64,000 nt of DNA from assembly GCF_000941055.1 (NCBI RefSeq), contig NZ_CP007202.1, positions 2,492,437 through 2,556,436 on the forward strand, in the 5' to 3' direction. The translations under genes were made by a program, and so were the position numbers. A model generated the notes under the pieces. The model was not told the DNA's origin. It saw only the letters and a list, made by a program, of their open reading frames with translations, and made no database searches. The stretch is from Siansivirga zeaxanthinifaciens CC-SAMT-1 (GTDB lineage Bacteria; Bacteroidota; Bacteroidia; Flavobacteriales; Flavobacteriaceae). Below, piece by piece: positions 53,226-62,357 of the stretch; the stretch's first letter is position 1, and each line of letters starts with the position of its first letter.

Positions 53226-55736
53226 ATGACATTAAAATATTTTTTAACCCTTTCAATAAGTTTATTAATTATACCTTCTTTTAATGCTCAAATTACTGGG
53301 AAGATATTAGATGCTACAGATAATTATCCTTTAGAATATGCAACAGCAGCCTTATTTAAACAAGACGATAAATCGCTTGTTACTGGCGTAATTACAAATA
53401 ATCAAGGTGACTTTATAATTAACAATGTAAAAAACGGACGTTATTACTTGGAAGCCTCGTTTGTTGGTTATGCTTCAAAAACCATATTAAATATTGAAAT
53501 TTCTAAAGCAAAGAAGCAAATTGATGTTGGCACTATATTATTAACGTTGGGTAATGCCTTAAATGAAGTTGAAATTCGGGCGCAACGTACTACCATGGTA
53601 CATAAAATAGACAGACAAGTTTTCGATTCTAAAAATTTTCAGGCGTCGCAAGGTGGCACTGCTACCGATATTATAAAAAACTTACCATCTGTAAGTGTAA
53701 ATAGTGCTGGTGAAATAAGTGTTAGAGGCAGCAAAGGTTTTGCAGTTTTAATAAACGGTAAACCAACACAGGGCGATGCTACTGCTATTTTAGCACAATT
53801 ACCATCGAATGCTCTGGAAAAAGTAGAGTTAATTACGGCGCCATCGGCTAAGTACGATCCCGAAGGTAAAGCAGGTATTATAAATATCATAACTAAAAAG
53901 GGAGCAACCAACGGCGTTTTTACACAAGTTAATGTTCGTGGTGGTTTTCCATCCATTGAGCCTTATAACACGCAAGAACCTGCTCAACGATATGGTATAG
54001 ACGCCACAATAAATAAAAAAACAGACCTATGGAATATTTCCTTCGGAAGTAGTTACCAAAGAAATGATAAAACCGGCCGTCGAGAAGGGGAGGTTTACAT
54101 TGTTAATACCAATGAAAATAAAACTACTTTTTTACCATCTGATGGTGAGCGTAGCTTTGATGATGTAAGCTACAACGCCCGATTTAATATCGATTTCACA
54201 CCAAATACAACCAACGAATTTTCATTAGGCTTTTTTGCAGGTAAACACACCGTCGATCGTTTAGCAGATATCACATACTTCGATAATCATGCAGTATCGC
54301 CCATTAATAGTTCCAACCGATTATATACGTTCACCTATTATAATCACAATTTAAGAACCCGTAAAGGCGATTTCGCTTTAGGAAGTTTTGATTATAACCA
54401 CACCTTTAAAGACGATTCAAAATTAGCGACTTCTATTTTATATGAATACACGTTTTTAGGAGGTCCAACTATAAATGACAACGTAGATACGCCCGATTAC
54501 AACATTATTTATCAACAGGAGTATAACACCAACGATAATCCGTTACACGGGGTGCGTTATAATTTAGATTATCAATGGAAACCTTTTTCTTTTGGGACTT
54601 TAGAAACTGGCTACCAATTTAGAATATTAAATCATGATGGTGATTTTGTTTACCAACGCGATGGTATTTTAGTTCCCGAATTTTCTAGTAATATTTCCTT
54701 AAAAAGAACCATTCATGCGGGTTACACCCAATTAACCGGCGAAAAAAACAAATGGCATTACTCAGCAGGTTTACGACTGGAGTCGATGCATCGCGTTTAT
54801 ACAGAAGCCTTGCAAAGCAATACCACTGCAAACACGTTTAATTACGATTTTTTAAAACTATTTCCATCGGCATCGCTTCAATATGATGTAAATAATAAAA
54901 CAACACTAAAAGCAGCCTATAGCAAACGTGTAGAACGAACAACCACTTTAAAAATGAACAGTTTTGCCGAACGTGAGCATTCTGAGGTATTTGAACAAGG
55001 TGATAACAAATTAAAACCCGAATTTATAGATTTGGTTGAATTAGGAATTACTAAAGATTTCAATAACGGCCAATCGGTTTATGCCACCGCTTACTACCGT
55101 CATGTAAACAACGTTATAAACCGAGTAAATACCTTGGCTTACGAAAGCAATGGCGCGGTAATAGATACGATATTAAATAGGGTATATTCTAATGTTGGAA
55201 AAAGTCGCGACATAGGCTTAGAATTAGGTACGCAATTTAAAGCTACAAAAAACTGGACTAACTTTATTGGAGCCAATATTTATAATTATGCTATTGATGG
55301 TGCCTTTGTTTTTGAACATCGCGATGGAATTTCAAGAACTTATAATGTAGATAGCCAATCTACCATTTACTCGTTTAATATAAATTCAACCTATGCTTTT
55401 TGGAAAAATGCATCGTTGCAATTTAACTTTAATTATACTTCAAGTAAAAACACTGCTATTGGAGAAGATTCTGAGTTTTACAATCCGAATCTAACCTTTA
55501 AAAAATCATTTTTAAATAACAGTCTTACAGCTACTTTACAATGGCAAAATATAGATATGGGATTCTTAAAAAGTAACGAGCAGCGTATAACAACCTTTAA
55601 ACCTAATCAGTTTTTTACAACCACCAATTATGTTTATGAGGTTGATATGATACTTTTAAACCTAACTTATACCATTAACAAGTCTAAAAACAAATCGAAA
55701 TTTATAGAAAGTGAATTTGGTAAGCGTGAGTTTTAA
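53226..55736 (+). CDS. TonB-dependent receptor (outer membrane beta-barrel family)
   Basis: The 836-residue protein starts with a signal peptide (cleavage after SFNAQ, residue 22). Residues 23-110 form a CarboxypepD_reg-like domain (ITGKILDATDNYPLEYATAAL, FVGYASKTI). The plug follows (DIIKNLPSVSVNSAGEISVRGSKGF, YDPEGKAGIINIITKKG), and a beta-barrel of about 600 residues fills the rest, without a SusD partner nearby. This is the Bacteroidetes outer-membrane-receptor subgroup whose ligands (peptides, siderophores, glycans) differ widely. It stands alone, 233 bp from the divergent aminotransferase gene. Confidence 0.93.
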   Translation: MTLKYFLTLSISLLIIPSFNAQITGKILDATDNYPLEYATAALFKQDDKSLVTGVITNNQGDFIINNVKNGRYYLEASFVGYASKTILNIEISKAKKQIDVGTILLTLGNALNEVEIRAQRTTMVHKIDRQVFDSKNFQASQGGTATDIIKNLPSVSVNSAGEISVRGSKGFAVLINGKPTQGDATAILAQLPSNALEKVELITAPSAKYDPEGKAGIINIITKKGATNGVFTQVNVRGGFPSIEPYNTQEPAQRYGIDATINKKTDLWNISFGSSYQRNDKTGRREGEVYIVNTNENKTTFLPSDGERSFDDVSYNARFNIDFTPNTTNEFSLGFFAGKHTVDRLADITYFDNHAVSPINSSNRLYTFTYYNHNLRTRKGDFALGSFDYNHTFKDDSKLATSILYEYTFLGGPTINDNVDTPDYNIIYQQEYNTNDNPLHGVRYNLDYQWKPFSFGTLETGYQFRILNHDGDFVYQRDGILVPEFSSNISLKRTIHAGYTQLTGEKNKWHYSAGLRLESMHRVYTEALQSNTTANTFNYDFLKLFPSASLQYDVNNKTTLKAAYSKRVERTTTLKMNSFAEREHSEVFEQGDNKLKPEFIDLVELGITKDFNNGQSVYATAYYRHVNNVINRVNTLAYESNGAVIDTILNRVYSNVGKSRDIGLELGTQFKATKNWTNFIGANIYNYAIDGAFVFEHRDGISRTYNVDSQSTIYSFNINSTYAFWKNASLQFNFNYTSSKNTAIGEDSEFYNPNLTFKKSFLNNSLTATLQWQNIDMGFLKSNEQRITTFKPNQFFTTTNYVYEVDMILLNLTYTINKSKNKSKFIESEFGKREF

Positions 55737-55740
55737 ACAC

Positions 55741-56556
55741 TTACCACCAAACAATAAAACACTTTTTAATAACACCTTGGGGTGTTTTAATCCAACACAG
55801 CGGTGCAATTTCTTTCGTCATAAAGCCCTCGATAACGTTTTTACTTTCTGAAAACGATAGCCAAGAAACCTGACTATGCGGTGTGATTAACCAGTTTATT
55901 TTAGAGGGTATGTACCATTTACAATCGCTAAAAACATGGATGTCTTTAAAATGCAAGTAGAAACCCGATATACAGTCGGCGTTTAAAAGTTGCATAGTTA
56001 CATTGGGGTTGTTATAAGGCAGAAATAACTGTGCTTTAAATAAAACGTATTGTTTAATGATTTCTGGATGTAATTGATACGCTTCTAAAACAGGTTTTGT
56101 GTGCGTACTATGCAATAAGGGTAATTGGTGGTTGGTAAGCTTTTGTAACTTTTTAACTAAATGGTCCTTTCGGTTTGGACCAATCCAGTGGTCGAGTTCT
56201 GTTTGGCCTTCATTAGCATCATACAAATAAAACTTATAGACAATTTCTAAATGTATAGGGGTTTTATCTTGAAGCAACACACAATCTAACTCACCAACCG
56301 TTATTTTATTATTTTGAATTTGAATATTTTCCGCTAGGATAGATATACGTTCATGTTGCTTTAATTCTGCACTAACAAAGCGTTCCACACGTTTTCCTAA
56401 ACGCAATGGATTGGGTAGGGGCTCATTAAAAGCAAAGGATGCTTGCCTTGGTAATTCAAATGGAGTAAGACCATTTAGAGATTTCCCTTTCCAGAGTAAA
56501 GGTGTTTTTAAATAGCCTTCAAATTGTAATTGCGTGTCTTTTTCGTTTTTATGCAT
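55741..56556 (-). CDS. DUF1853 family protein (PD-(D/E)XK-type fold)
   Basis: The 271-residue cytoplasmic protein shows the DUF1853 blocks LRLGKRVERFVSAEL, VGELDCVLLQDKTPIHLEIVYKFYL and WIGPNRKDHLVKKLQKL. The pattern ELD...HLEIVYKF gives the Asp, Glu and Lys spacing of PD-(D/E)XK nuclease folds, so a nuclease or nucleic-acid-binding role is possible, but none is proven for the family. A -7 box (56564-56571) ends only 7 nt before the ATG, which suggests a leaderless or nearly leaderless mRNA. Confidence 0.85.
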   Translation of the reverse strand: MHKNEKDTQLQFEGYLKTPLLWKGKSLNGLTPFELPRQASFAFNEPLPNPLRLGKRVERFVSAELKQHERISILAENIQIQNNKITVGELDCVLLQDKTPIHLEIVYKFYLYDANEGQTELDHWIGPNRKDHLVKKLQKLTNHQLPLLHSTHTKPVLEAYQLHPEIIKQYVLFKAQLFLPYNNPNVTMQLLNADCISGFYLHFKDIHVFSDCKWYIPSKINWLITPHSQVSWLSFSESKNVIEGFMTKEIAPLCWIKTPQGVIKKCFIVWW

Positions 56557-56563
56557 GGTTTTG

Positions 56564-56571
56564 CAAAGCTA
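56564..56571 (-). promoter_or_regulatory. Predicted -7 promoter box for the DUF1853 gene
   Basis: Reads TAGCTTTG on the minus strand, matching TAnnTTTG, with only 7 nt to the start codon. Confidence 0.45.
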
Positions 56572-56691
56572 ATTACAAAACATAAATAGACTTAAATTTT
56601 ACTTAAAAATTCATCGTAGTAATCGAAATGAATTAATTTGCACTACCCTAAAAAAATCATTACTTTAATAAAACATTTAAAAGCCTTACAA

Positions 56692-57243
56692 ATGAAACCC
56701 TTACATACCGTTTTTGCCCTTATGTTATTTGTTTTTTCATGTAGTTCATCAAAAAACATGGTAACTCCCGAACAAACAGCAGCGTTAGAAACCTTAGTTA
56801 ACAGTAAACAATTTAAAATAGAATCGTTGTGGGCCTACCCGCAAACAACCATAGCATTACAGCGTGTGCTTGATACAGGTTTGTTACCACCTGGTAGCAC
56901 ATCGGGGAATATTAGTTTAATTGGCAATTATAACTTTTTAAAAATTTCAGGCGATAGTATTACTTCCAGCTTGCCCTATTATGGCGAACGCAGAATGCAG
57001 GTGGGCTATGGCGGCACCGATAGCACAATTGAATTTAAAGGACTCGTTGAGAATTATTCAACAAAAAAAAATAAGAATAATACCATTGCTGTTATGTTTA
57101 AAGCCAAAAGTAATAACGAAATGTTTGATGTTTATATACAACTATCGCCTAATTTAAAAAGCGATATGGTTATAAATGGCATGGGAAGAAATGTAATCCG
57201 ATATTCTGGCAATCTGCTCCCCTTAGAAGACCAGAAGAAATAG
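56692..57243 (+). CDS. DUF4251 lipoprotein
   Basis: The protein is about 183 residues from the ATG at 56692; the in-frame TTG at 56638 adds a tail that would spoil the lipoprotein signal (lipobox VFSC). The mature part, with FKIESLWAYPQTT, ISLIGNYNFLKISGDSITSSLPYYGE and YIQLSPNLKSDMVINGMGR, follows the DUF4251 pattern, small periplasmic beta proteins of unknown function common in Bacteroidetes. It is monocistronic as far as can be seen. Confidence 0.85.
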   Translation: MKPLHTVFALMLFVFSCSSSKNMVTPEQTAALETLVNSKQFKIESLWAYPQTTIALQRVLDTGLLPPGSTSGNISLIGNYNFLKISGDSITSSLPYYGERRMQVGYGGTDSTIEFKGLVENYSTKKNKNNTIAVMFKAKSNNEMFDVYIQLSPNLKSDMVINGMGRNVIRYSGNLLPLEDQKK

Positions 57244-57379
57244 ATGGTTTTTAATCGGTTAAAATGAACCTTAAAAGTGATGCTAATGCCATTTAACGTA
57301 AATATCGTGCGTTTATAAGTTTTTTATGTTTTATAAGCTATAAACATTTAATTTTAAAATGTTTACAAACAATAATGTC

Positions 57380-58009
57380 ATGAAAAACTTAATATTACCA
57401 CTAATTGTTTTTTGTTTTATAACAACATCTCAAATAGAAGCCCAGGATTTGGCAAGTGCTGAAAATACCAGTACTTTAAATTATAAAAAACGCCATGCCA
57501 TATACGATTACAAAGAAGTAAGGCTTAACAATACCGATACCGTACCCGAGTTTGAAACCAAAGCTAACAAACTAAAAATAACAGGTACGATATACCAAAA
57601 TGATGGCAAAACACCTGCTCGCGATGTGATACTTTTTATCCATCAGCCCGATGAAACTGGTAACTACACATTAAAAAAAGATGCTTTAAAAAAACGTTAT
57701 GTATATCATAGAGCCTGGATAAAAACAGACGCAGATGGTGCCTATACGTTTTACACCTTTATTCCCGGAAGCATCGAACATTCTAACGATTTTAAACAAA
57801 TTCACCGAAGCATTAAAGTACCTGGTAAACCTGAATTTAATTTGGATTCTTATTTCTTTAACGACGACCCTTTAATTCCAAATTTATCTCTTTCATGTCG
57901 TGCTAATTTTGTAAAAAGCATGCTTAAACCCGAAAAAGTAGGGGATATGTATGTTGCTAAAATGGATATTAAATTACCAAAAGCCGCTGTTGAGGTTAAT
58001 TACAAGTAA
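57380..58009 (+). CDS. Secreted intradiol dioxygenase-like protein, probably non-catalytic
   Basis: The protein is about 209 residues with a signal peptide (MKNLILPLIVFCFITTSQIEAQ). The ATG at 57380 is preferred; one at 57359 only adds seven residues. The core, LKITGTIYQNDGKTPARDVILFIHQPDETGNY-like text followed by HRAWIKTDADGAYTFYTFIPG, has the intradiol ring-cleavage dioxygenase beta-sandwich pattern. The usual iron-binding HxH after that strand is here QIHRSIK, so the four-ligand Fe(III) site (two Tyr, two His) looks incomplete. A carbohydrate-binding or structural role is more likely than catechol cleavage. Confidence 0.75.
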   Translation: MKNLILPLIVFCFITTSQIEAQDLASAENTSTLNYKKRHAIYDYKEVRLNNTDTVPEFETKANKLKITGTIYQNDGKTPARDVILFIHQPDETGNYTLKKDALKKRYVYHRAWIKTDADGAYTFYTFIPGSIEHSNDFKQIHRSIKVPGKPEFNLDSYFFNDDPLIPNLSLSCRANFVKSMLKPEKVGDMYVAKMDIKLPKAAVEVNYK

Positions 58010-58020
58010 TTTTGTTAAAC

Positions 58021-58935
58021 CTAGCGCAAAGGTTTTTTAATACTGCTTTGGTAAAAGTGATTATCGAACACAACTTTCTTTATAAATACAAACGATTCGT
58101 GATAATCTTCGTTAGGCAGGTTAAAAATATCATGTCCTCTGTATTTGTAACTATAAAGCATAAAACTGGTATCGAGATACTCTAATTTTTCTGCAATTTT
58201 TTTAGAGCCTTCTAAAATAAAAAATCCGTTTGATAACGTGTCGCAGGAGTGGTGCGCGCCTTTATCATAAGGTACCACAGGATCTTCTTCTCCATGGTAA
58301 AATACCCCAGGCACACTGTTATGAAAGGCTATATCCTTTGTGTCGAAAAGTGCCCCAGAAATAGAAACTACTCCAGCAATTTTTATAGATTTATGGCGTT
58401 TACTGTTAGTAATTAAATCCCTGTTATAGGCAATATTTAAAATAGTCTCGGCACCTGCGCTGCTTCCTGTTAACACAATTTTACTGTCGTCTATTCTAAA
58501 ATCGGTTTTATAGTCTGTTAAAAATAATAAGGCATCTAAAACATCTTTGGCGCTGTTTTTATAAATTTCAAAAACGGCAGTATGTGGTGTATGGCAGGTT
58601 AAATCGTTATGATCGTGAATTAATCTATAATCGATGGAAGCCACAACATAGCCTTTTTTTGCGATGGTTTCGGCTAAAGAAATCATATAACTGTCGTTAC
58701 GCTGTCCCGAGTAAAAACCGCCACCATGCACCAAAACCATTAGAGGTTTTTTGCTTAGAGTATCATCTACAGCATCGTAAATATCCAGCTTTAAAGTGTC
58801 TGTTTTTTTTATAGCATAATTAAAGGTTCTAAGTTTTATATCTTTAAATATGTTATCTACATAACGGGTTTGAGCTTTAGCTACAACCGTTATTAAAATA
58901 AAAACAAAAGCAGACATTATATTTCGCATAGCCAA
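58021..58935 (-). CDS. Secreted alpha/beta hydrolase (carboxylesterase-like)
   Basis: The 304-residue protein starts with a signal peptide (cleavage after VAKAQ, about residue 22). It shows the esterase features VHGGGFYSGQRND (oxyanion HGGG), VLTGSSAGAETILNIAY (nucleophile in GSSAG), EDPVVPYDKG (Asp) and RGHDIFN (His), a full Ser-Asp-His triad. HGGG esterases hydrolyse short-chain or sugar acetyl esters; the substrate is unknown. It converges with the intradiol-like gene, 11 bp apart. Confidence 0.88.
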   Translation of the reverse strand: MAMRNIMSAFVFILITVVAKAQTRYVDNIFKDIKLRTFNYAIKKTDTLKLDIYDAVDDTLSKKPLMVLVHGGGFYSGQRNDSYMISLAETIAKKGYVVASIDYRLIHDHNDLTCHTPHTAVFEIYKNSAKDVLDALLFLTDYKTDFRIDDSKIVLTGSSAGAETILNIAYNRDLITNSKRHKSIKIAGVVSISGALFDTKDIAFHNSVPGVFYHGEEDPVVPYDKGAHHSCDTLSNGFFILEGSKKIAEKLEYLDTSFMLYSYKYRGHDIFNLPNEDYHESFVFIKKVVFDNHFYQSSIKKPLR

Positions 58936-59147
58936 AAAATGAATAGGTTAATTAGTTGCTAAAGTAAAATAATTTTCGAATTAATTAGCTGGTATTATTG
59001 TGTTTAGAAACGACTTATTTTTAAATAGAAAATGTCTATAGTTTCTGCTTTATCATTTAAAAAATTTCCTTTACATTATATATATTATTGAAATGCCTTT
59101 CGAGGTGTTTAGAATTATTATTTAATGCAAAAAGAATTATAAATTTT

Positions 59148-60515
59148 ATGTCGAAAAGTATCAGTATTAATCCTGCTAATGAAGAAAAAATAGCTGAATA
59201 CCAACGCATTTCGTTGGATGAAGCAGAACAAAAAATAAATATAGCCCATGCCGCTTTTAAAACATGGCGCAGTTGGTCGTTTAAAAAACGCGCGACTTTA
59301 TTTAAAAACCTAGCTTCTATTTTAGAAGAAAACAAAGAAGAATATGCCCAGTTAATGACTGCCGAAATGGGTAAAATTATTGGGCAATCGCGCAAAGAAA
59401 TTGAAAAATGTGCCCTTGTGTGTCGGTATTATGCCGATCATGCCAGTAGCATGTTAGCAAATAAAACCGTGAACACCGAAGCCTCTAAAAGCTATGTTAC
59501 GTTTCAACCGTTGGGCGTTATTTTAGCGGTTATGCCTTGGAATTTTCCGTTTTATCAAGTAATTCGATTTGCTGCGCCCTCCCTAATGGCTGGAAACGTT
59601 GGAGTGTTAAAACACGCCTCGAATGTTCAAGGCTGTGCTTATGCTATTGAAGAAGCCTTTGAAAAAGCAGGCTTTCCAGCAGGTTGTTTTAGCAATCTTA
59701 ATTTAAGTTCCGATAGTGTTGAAAGCGTTATTAAAAACAAACACATTGTTGCAGTTACTTTAACAGGTAGCGAACCTGCAGGGCGCTCGGTTGCAGCTAT
59801 TGCTGGTAAAAATTTAAAGAAAACCGTTATGGAACTTGGTGGGAGTGATGCCTATATTGTTTTAGATGATGCCGATTTAGAAAAAGCCACCGATTTAGCA
59901 ACCTTTGGTCGTTTACAAAACAACGGACAAACCTGTATTGCTGCCAAACGCTTTATTGTATTAGAAGCTATTTATGATGCTTTTCTGGAACGTTATAAAA
60001 CGAAAATGGCAGCAGCTATGATGGGCGAGCCAACAGATGATGCCACGTATTACGGTCCTTTAGCGCGTATAGATTTACGAGACGATTTGCACGAACAAGT
60101 AACAAAAACCATTACACAAGGTGGTCGTTTGGTTTTAGGTGGTACTATACCAGATCGAAAAGGCGCCTATTATCCGGCAACTATTTTAGCCGATTTAAAA
60201 CCTGGAATGACTGGCTTCGATGAAGAACTCTTTGGTCCGGTTGCATCGGTTATTAAAGCTAAAGATGAACAAGAGGCCATCAATTTAGCAAACCATTCTA
60301 ATTTTGGATTAGGTTCGGGAGTGATTACAAGCAATAAAGAACGAGGCGAAGCCATTGCCTTGCAATTGGAAGCAGGAAATAGTTTTGTGAATAAATTAGT
60401 GGCATCAGATCCCAGAATGCCGTTTGGAGGTATTAAAAACAGTGGGTATGGAAGAGAGCTTTCTGGTTATGGCATTCGAGAATTTGTAAACACCAAAAGT
60501 ATTTGGATAAACTAA
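59148..60515 (+). CDS. NAD(P)-dependent aldehyde dehydrogenase (succinate-semialdehyde type)
   Basis: The protein is about 455 residues from the ATG at 59148 (MSKSISINPANEEKIAEY). Family blocks are LTAEMGK-like LMTAEMGKIIGQSRKEIEKC, VMPWNFPFYQVIRFAAPSLMAGN, KKTVMELGGSDAYIVLDDADL (general-base Glu), NNGQTCIAAKRF (catalytic Cys) and DEELFGPVASVIK. The N-terminal spelling fits succinate-semialdehyde dehydrogenases of the Sad/GabD group. Its stop overlaps by 4 bp with the end of the convergent DUF6268 gene. Confidence 0.92.
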   Translation: MSKSISINPANEEKIAEYQRISLDEAEQKINIAHAAFKTWRSWSFKKRATLFKNLASILEENKEEYAQLMTAEMGKIIGQSRKEIEKCALVCRYYADHASSMLANKTVNTEASKSYVTFQPLGVILAVMPWNFPFYQVIRFAAPSLMAGNVGVLKHASNVQGCAYAIEEAFEKAGFPAGCFSNLNLSSDSVESVIKNKHIVAVTLTGSEPAGRSVAAIAGKNLKKTVMELGGSDAYIVLDDADLEKATDLATFGRLQNNGQTCIAAKRFIVLEAIYDAFLERYKTKMAAAMMGEPTDDATYYGPLARIDLRDDLHEQVTKTITQGGRLVLGGTIPDRKGAYYPATILADLKPGMTGFDEELFGPVASVIKAKDEQEAINLANHSNFGLGSGVITSNKERGEAIALQLEAGNSFVNKLVASDPRMPFGGIKNSGYGRELSGYGIREFVNTKSIWIN

Positions 60516-61414
60516 TCGAAATGGAGCCGGTAAAATAATTCCATTTTAAAAACAGCACCGTCTTTAAAACGGGTATTCAATTGGGTTCGGTTATCACCGA
60601 AATAAAATGCGGTAAGCGCAAAATCTATTTTATCGTTTGCATCAAAAACCTTATAATTACGGCTTATAGCATATCCAATTTTTGTGTTTAAATACAACGA
60701 TTTACTTAACTGAAATCTTAAATAACTTATTAATTCGTTTGATGTTTTAGATACGTAAGCACTATTTGAATTATTCATTTTATTATGAAGATTATAAGTC
60801 GTGCCCAAGCCATCAAAACGTAAACCAACCCATGATTTTGGAGCGATTTTATAATTAATATCGCCAGTGATTGGTAGGTTTAAATTGGCTTCAAATGTCT
60901 TATTCTTACTTACATAATACATGCCAAGTATGGGAACTATAATTAATCCGTATTGCTCGGTATTGGCATAAATGCCGTATCTGTATTTTAAATCTGATCG
61001 CTTTTTATTGGTAAATAGAGCTAAAAAAGCCCATTGCATATCGTTGTTTGAAAACCTAATAACATTGGCAGCCGATTTTGAAAACACCATAAACGTGGCA
61101 GACCATGCCTCATTAAACGTTCTGTTAATCCCTACATTTAAACCAATAACATTTAAGGCTTCTTTTGAAGCCAAAACGTCTAATTTTACGTTGGTTTGGT
61201 TTGCATAAAGCCCCGTAAGCAACACCGTTTTATCGTTTAAAACTACAGGAAAATTAAGTTCGAAAGCCAGTTCTTCAACCGTTGTTGAAGCTTCAGAATT
61301 TTCAAATTTATTAGGAAATGTATTGGTATAGGTTGCATTAACAACATCAAAGTAATTTTGTGAGAACCCTTCAAATAAAATAAAACTAAATACTATAATT
61401 AATAAATACTTCAT
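60512..61414 (-). CDS. DUF6268-type outer membrane beta-barrel protein
   Basis: The 300-residue protein has a signal peptide (cleavage after EGFSQ, about residue 19) and long alternating strands ending in aromatic residues. The C-terminus KMELFYRLHFD ends in an aromatic strand as outer-membrane barrels do. Segments ELAFELNFPVVLNDKTVLLTG and GLNVGINRTFNEAWSATFMVF recall DUF6268 proteins of Bacteroidetes, of unknown function. The call rests on pattern only. Confidence 0.65.
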   Translation of the reverse strand: MKYLLIIVFSFILFEGFSQNYFDVVNATYTNTFPNKFENSEASTTVEELAFELNFPVVLNDKTVLLTGLYANQTNVKLDVLASKEALNVIGLNVGINRTFNEAWSATFMVFSKSAANVIRFSNNDMQWAFLALFTNKKRSDLKYRYGIYANTEQYGLIIVPILGMYYVSKNKTFEANLNLPITGDINYKIAPKSWVGLRFDGLGTTYNLHNKMNNSNSAYVSKTSNELISYLRFQLSKSLYLNTKIGYAISRNYKVFDANDKIDFALTAFYFGDNRTQLNTRFKDGAVFKMELFYRLHFD

Positions 61415-61490
61415 TTATAATATTTTAACAGCTTCAATATAGACAATTACTTCGATTCTTTCATTATTAAAAACCCTTTTTAAAATCAAC

Positions 61491-61521
61491 AAAAAAAGGT
61501 TGCTCTAAACAGAACAACCTT
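61491..61521 (-). terminator. Intrinsic terminator after the DJ-1/PfpI gene
   Basis: On the minus strand AAGGTTGTTCT pairs with AGAGCAACCTT (one G-U) around a 4-nt loop and is followed by T7. It lies 22 bp beyond the DJ-1/PfpI stop codon. Confidence 0.8.
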
Positions 61522-61543
61522 GTCTTAAAAATATAGTTATTAA

Positions 61544-62221
61544 TTATTTTAATGAAACATATAACTTTTCGGCAACAAGATTAGATGATGCTGGATTTTG
61601 ACCGGTAATTAAATTACCATCCTGAATGGCGTAAGCAGCCCAATCGTCTTTCTTAGAATAAATACCTCCATTGTCATTAAGCATTTCTTCAACCAAAAAC
61701 GGAACCACATCGGTTAAACCAACTGCAGCTTCTTCACTGTTACTAAAGCCGGTTACTTTTTTTCCTTTTACTAAAGGATTTCCGTTAGCGTCTTTTACAT
61801 GTTTTAAAGCAGCAGGAGCATGACAAACAAAACTGATGGTTTTACCTTGTATATTAAACTTTTCTATTAACGAAATAGATGTTTCGTCGGTTGCTAAATC
61901 CCATAAAGGACCATGACCACCAGGATAAAAAACAGCATCAAAATCATCGGGATTCATATCTGCTAATACCTTAGTGTTTTCAATTTTATTTTTAGCAACG
62001 TCATCATTATCAAAGCGTTTAGTTGCCTCTGTTGCTGCGTCAGGTGAATCGCTTTTTGGGTCTATGGGAGCTGCACCACCTTTGGGAGTGGCAATAGTTA
62101 TTTCAGCACCTTTATCTAAAAGCGTATAGTAAGGACTTGCAAATTCCTCAACCCAGAATCCTGTTTTTTCGTTCGTGTTTCCTAATTTATCGTGAGATGT
62201 TAATACAAATAAAATTTTCAT
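61544..62221 (-). CDS. DJ-1/PfpI family protein (class I glutamine amidotransferase-like)
   Basis: The 225-residue protein follows the Hsp31-like branch: KILFVLTSHDKLGNTNEKTGFWVEE, AEITIATPKGG, DAVFYPGGHGPLWDL, KTISFVCHAPAALKHV (nucleophile Cys in VCHAPAAL) and the C-terminal LITGQNPASSNLVAEKL. Members act as glyoxalases, chaperones or deglycases. The frame is open upstream to 62350 and there encodes a typical lipoprotein signal (LALSLTIVTTFSC), but no ATG, GTG or TTG precedes it. As written, translation must start at 62221 and yield a cytosolic enzyme. Confidence 0.9.
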   Translation of the reverse strand: MKILFVLTSHDKLGNTNEKTGFWVEEFASPYYTLLDKGAEITIATPKGGAAPIDPKSDSPDAATEATKRFDNDDVAKNKIENTKVLADMNPDDFDAVFYPGGHGPLWDLATDETSISLIEKFNIQGKTISFVCHAPAALKHVKDANGNPLVKGKKVTGFSNSEEAAVGLTDVVPFLVEEMLNDNGGIYSKKDDWAAYAIQDGNLITGQNPASSNLVAEKLYVSLK

Positions 62222-62350
62222 ATTTTTTTCTTTTTTTGAATTTGATTTAGCTTCTGAAACGATTTCAGAAGGCGCGTCTTTTTTAACTTCCGTGCAACTA
62301 AACGTTGTTACAATAGTTAGTGATAACGCTAATATTTTTAACTTTTCCTG
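62222..62350 (-). pseudogene. Lipoprotein signal peptide lacking a start codon, in frame with the DJ-1/PfpI gene
   Basis: Between an in-frame TAG (62353-62351) and the DJ-1 ATG, 43 codons are open. They translate as QEKLKILALSLTIVTTFSC, then TEVKKDAPSEIVSEAKSNSK. This is a textbook Bacteroidetes lipoprotein signal: Lys, a hydrophobic core, lipobox TFSC with Cys at 62296-62294, and a charged linker. No standard start codon exists in it. The codons CAG GAA AAG stand where ATG AAA AAG would be expected. Either the start was lost and the protein is now cytosolic, or a non-standard start is used, or there is a sequencing error. Confidence 0.65.
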
Positions 62351-62357
62351 CTATAAT

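Noticed and set aside
59088..59147. Upstream extension of the aldehyde dehydrogenase
   Set aside because: Begins from TTG and reads as AT-rich noncoding sequence; the ATG at 59148 gives a normal family N-terminus.
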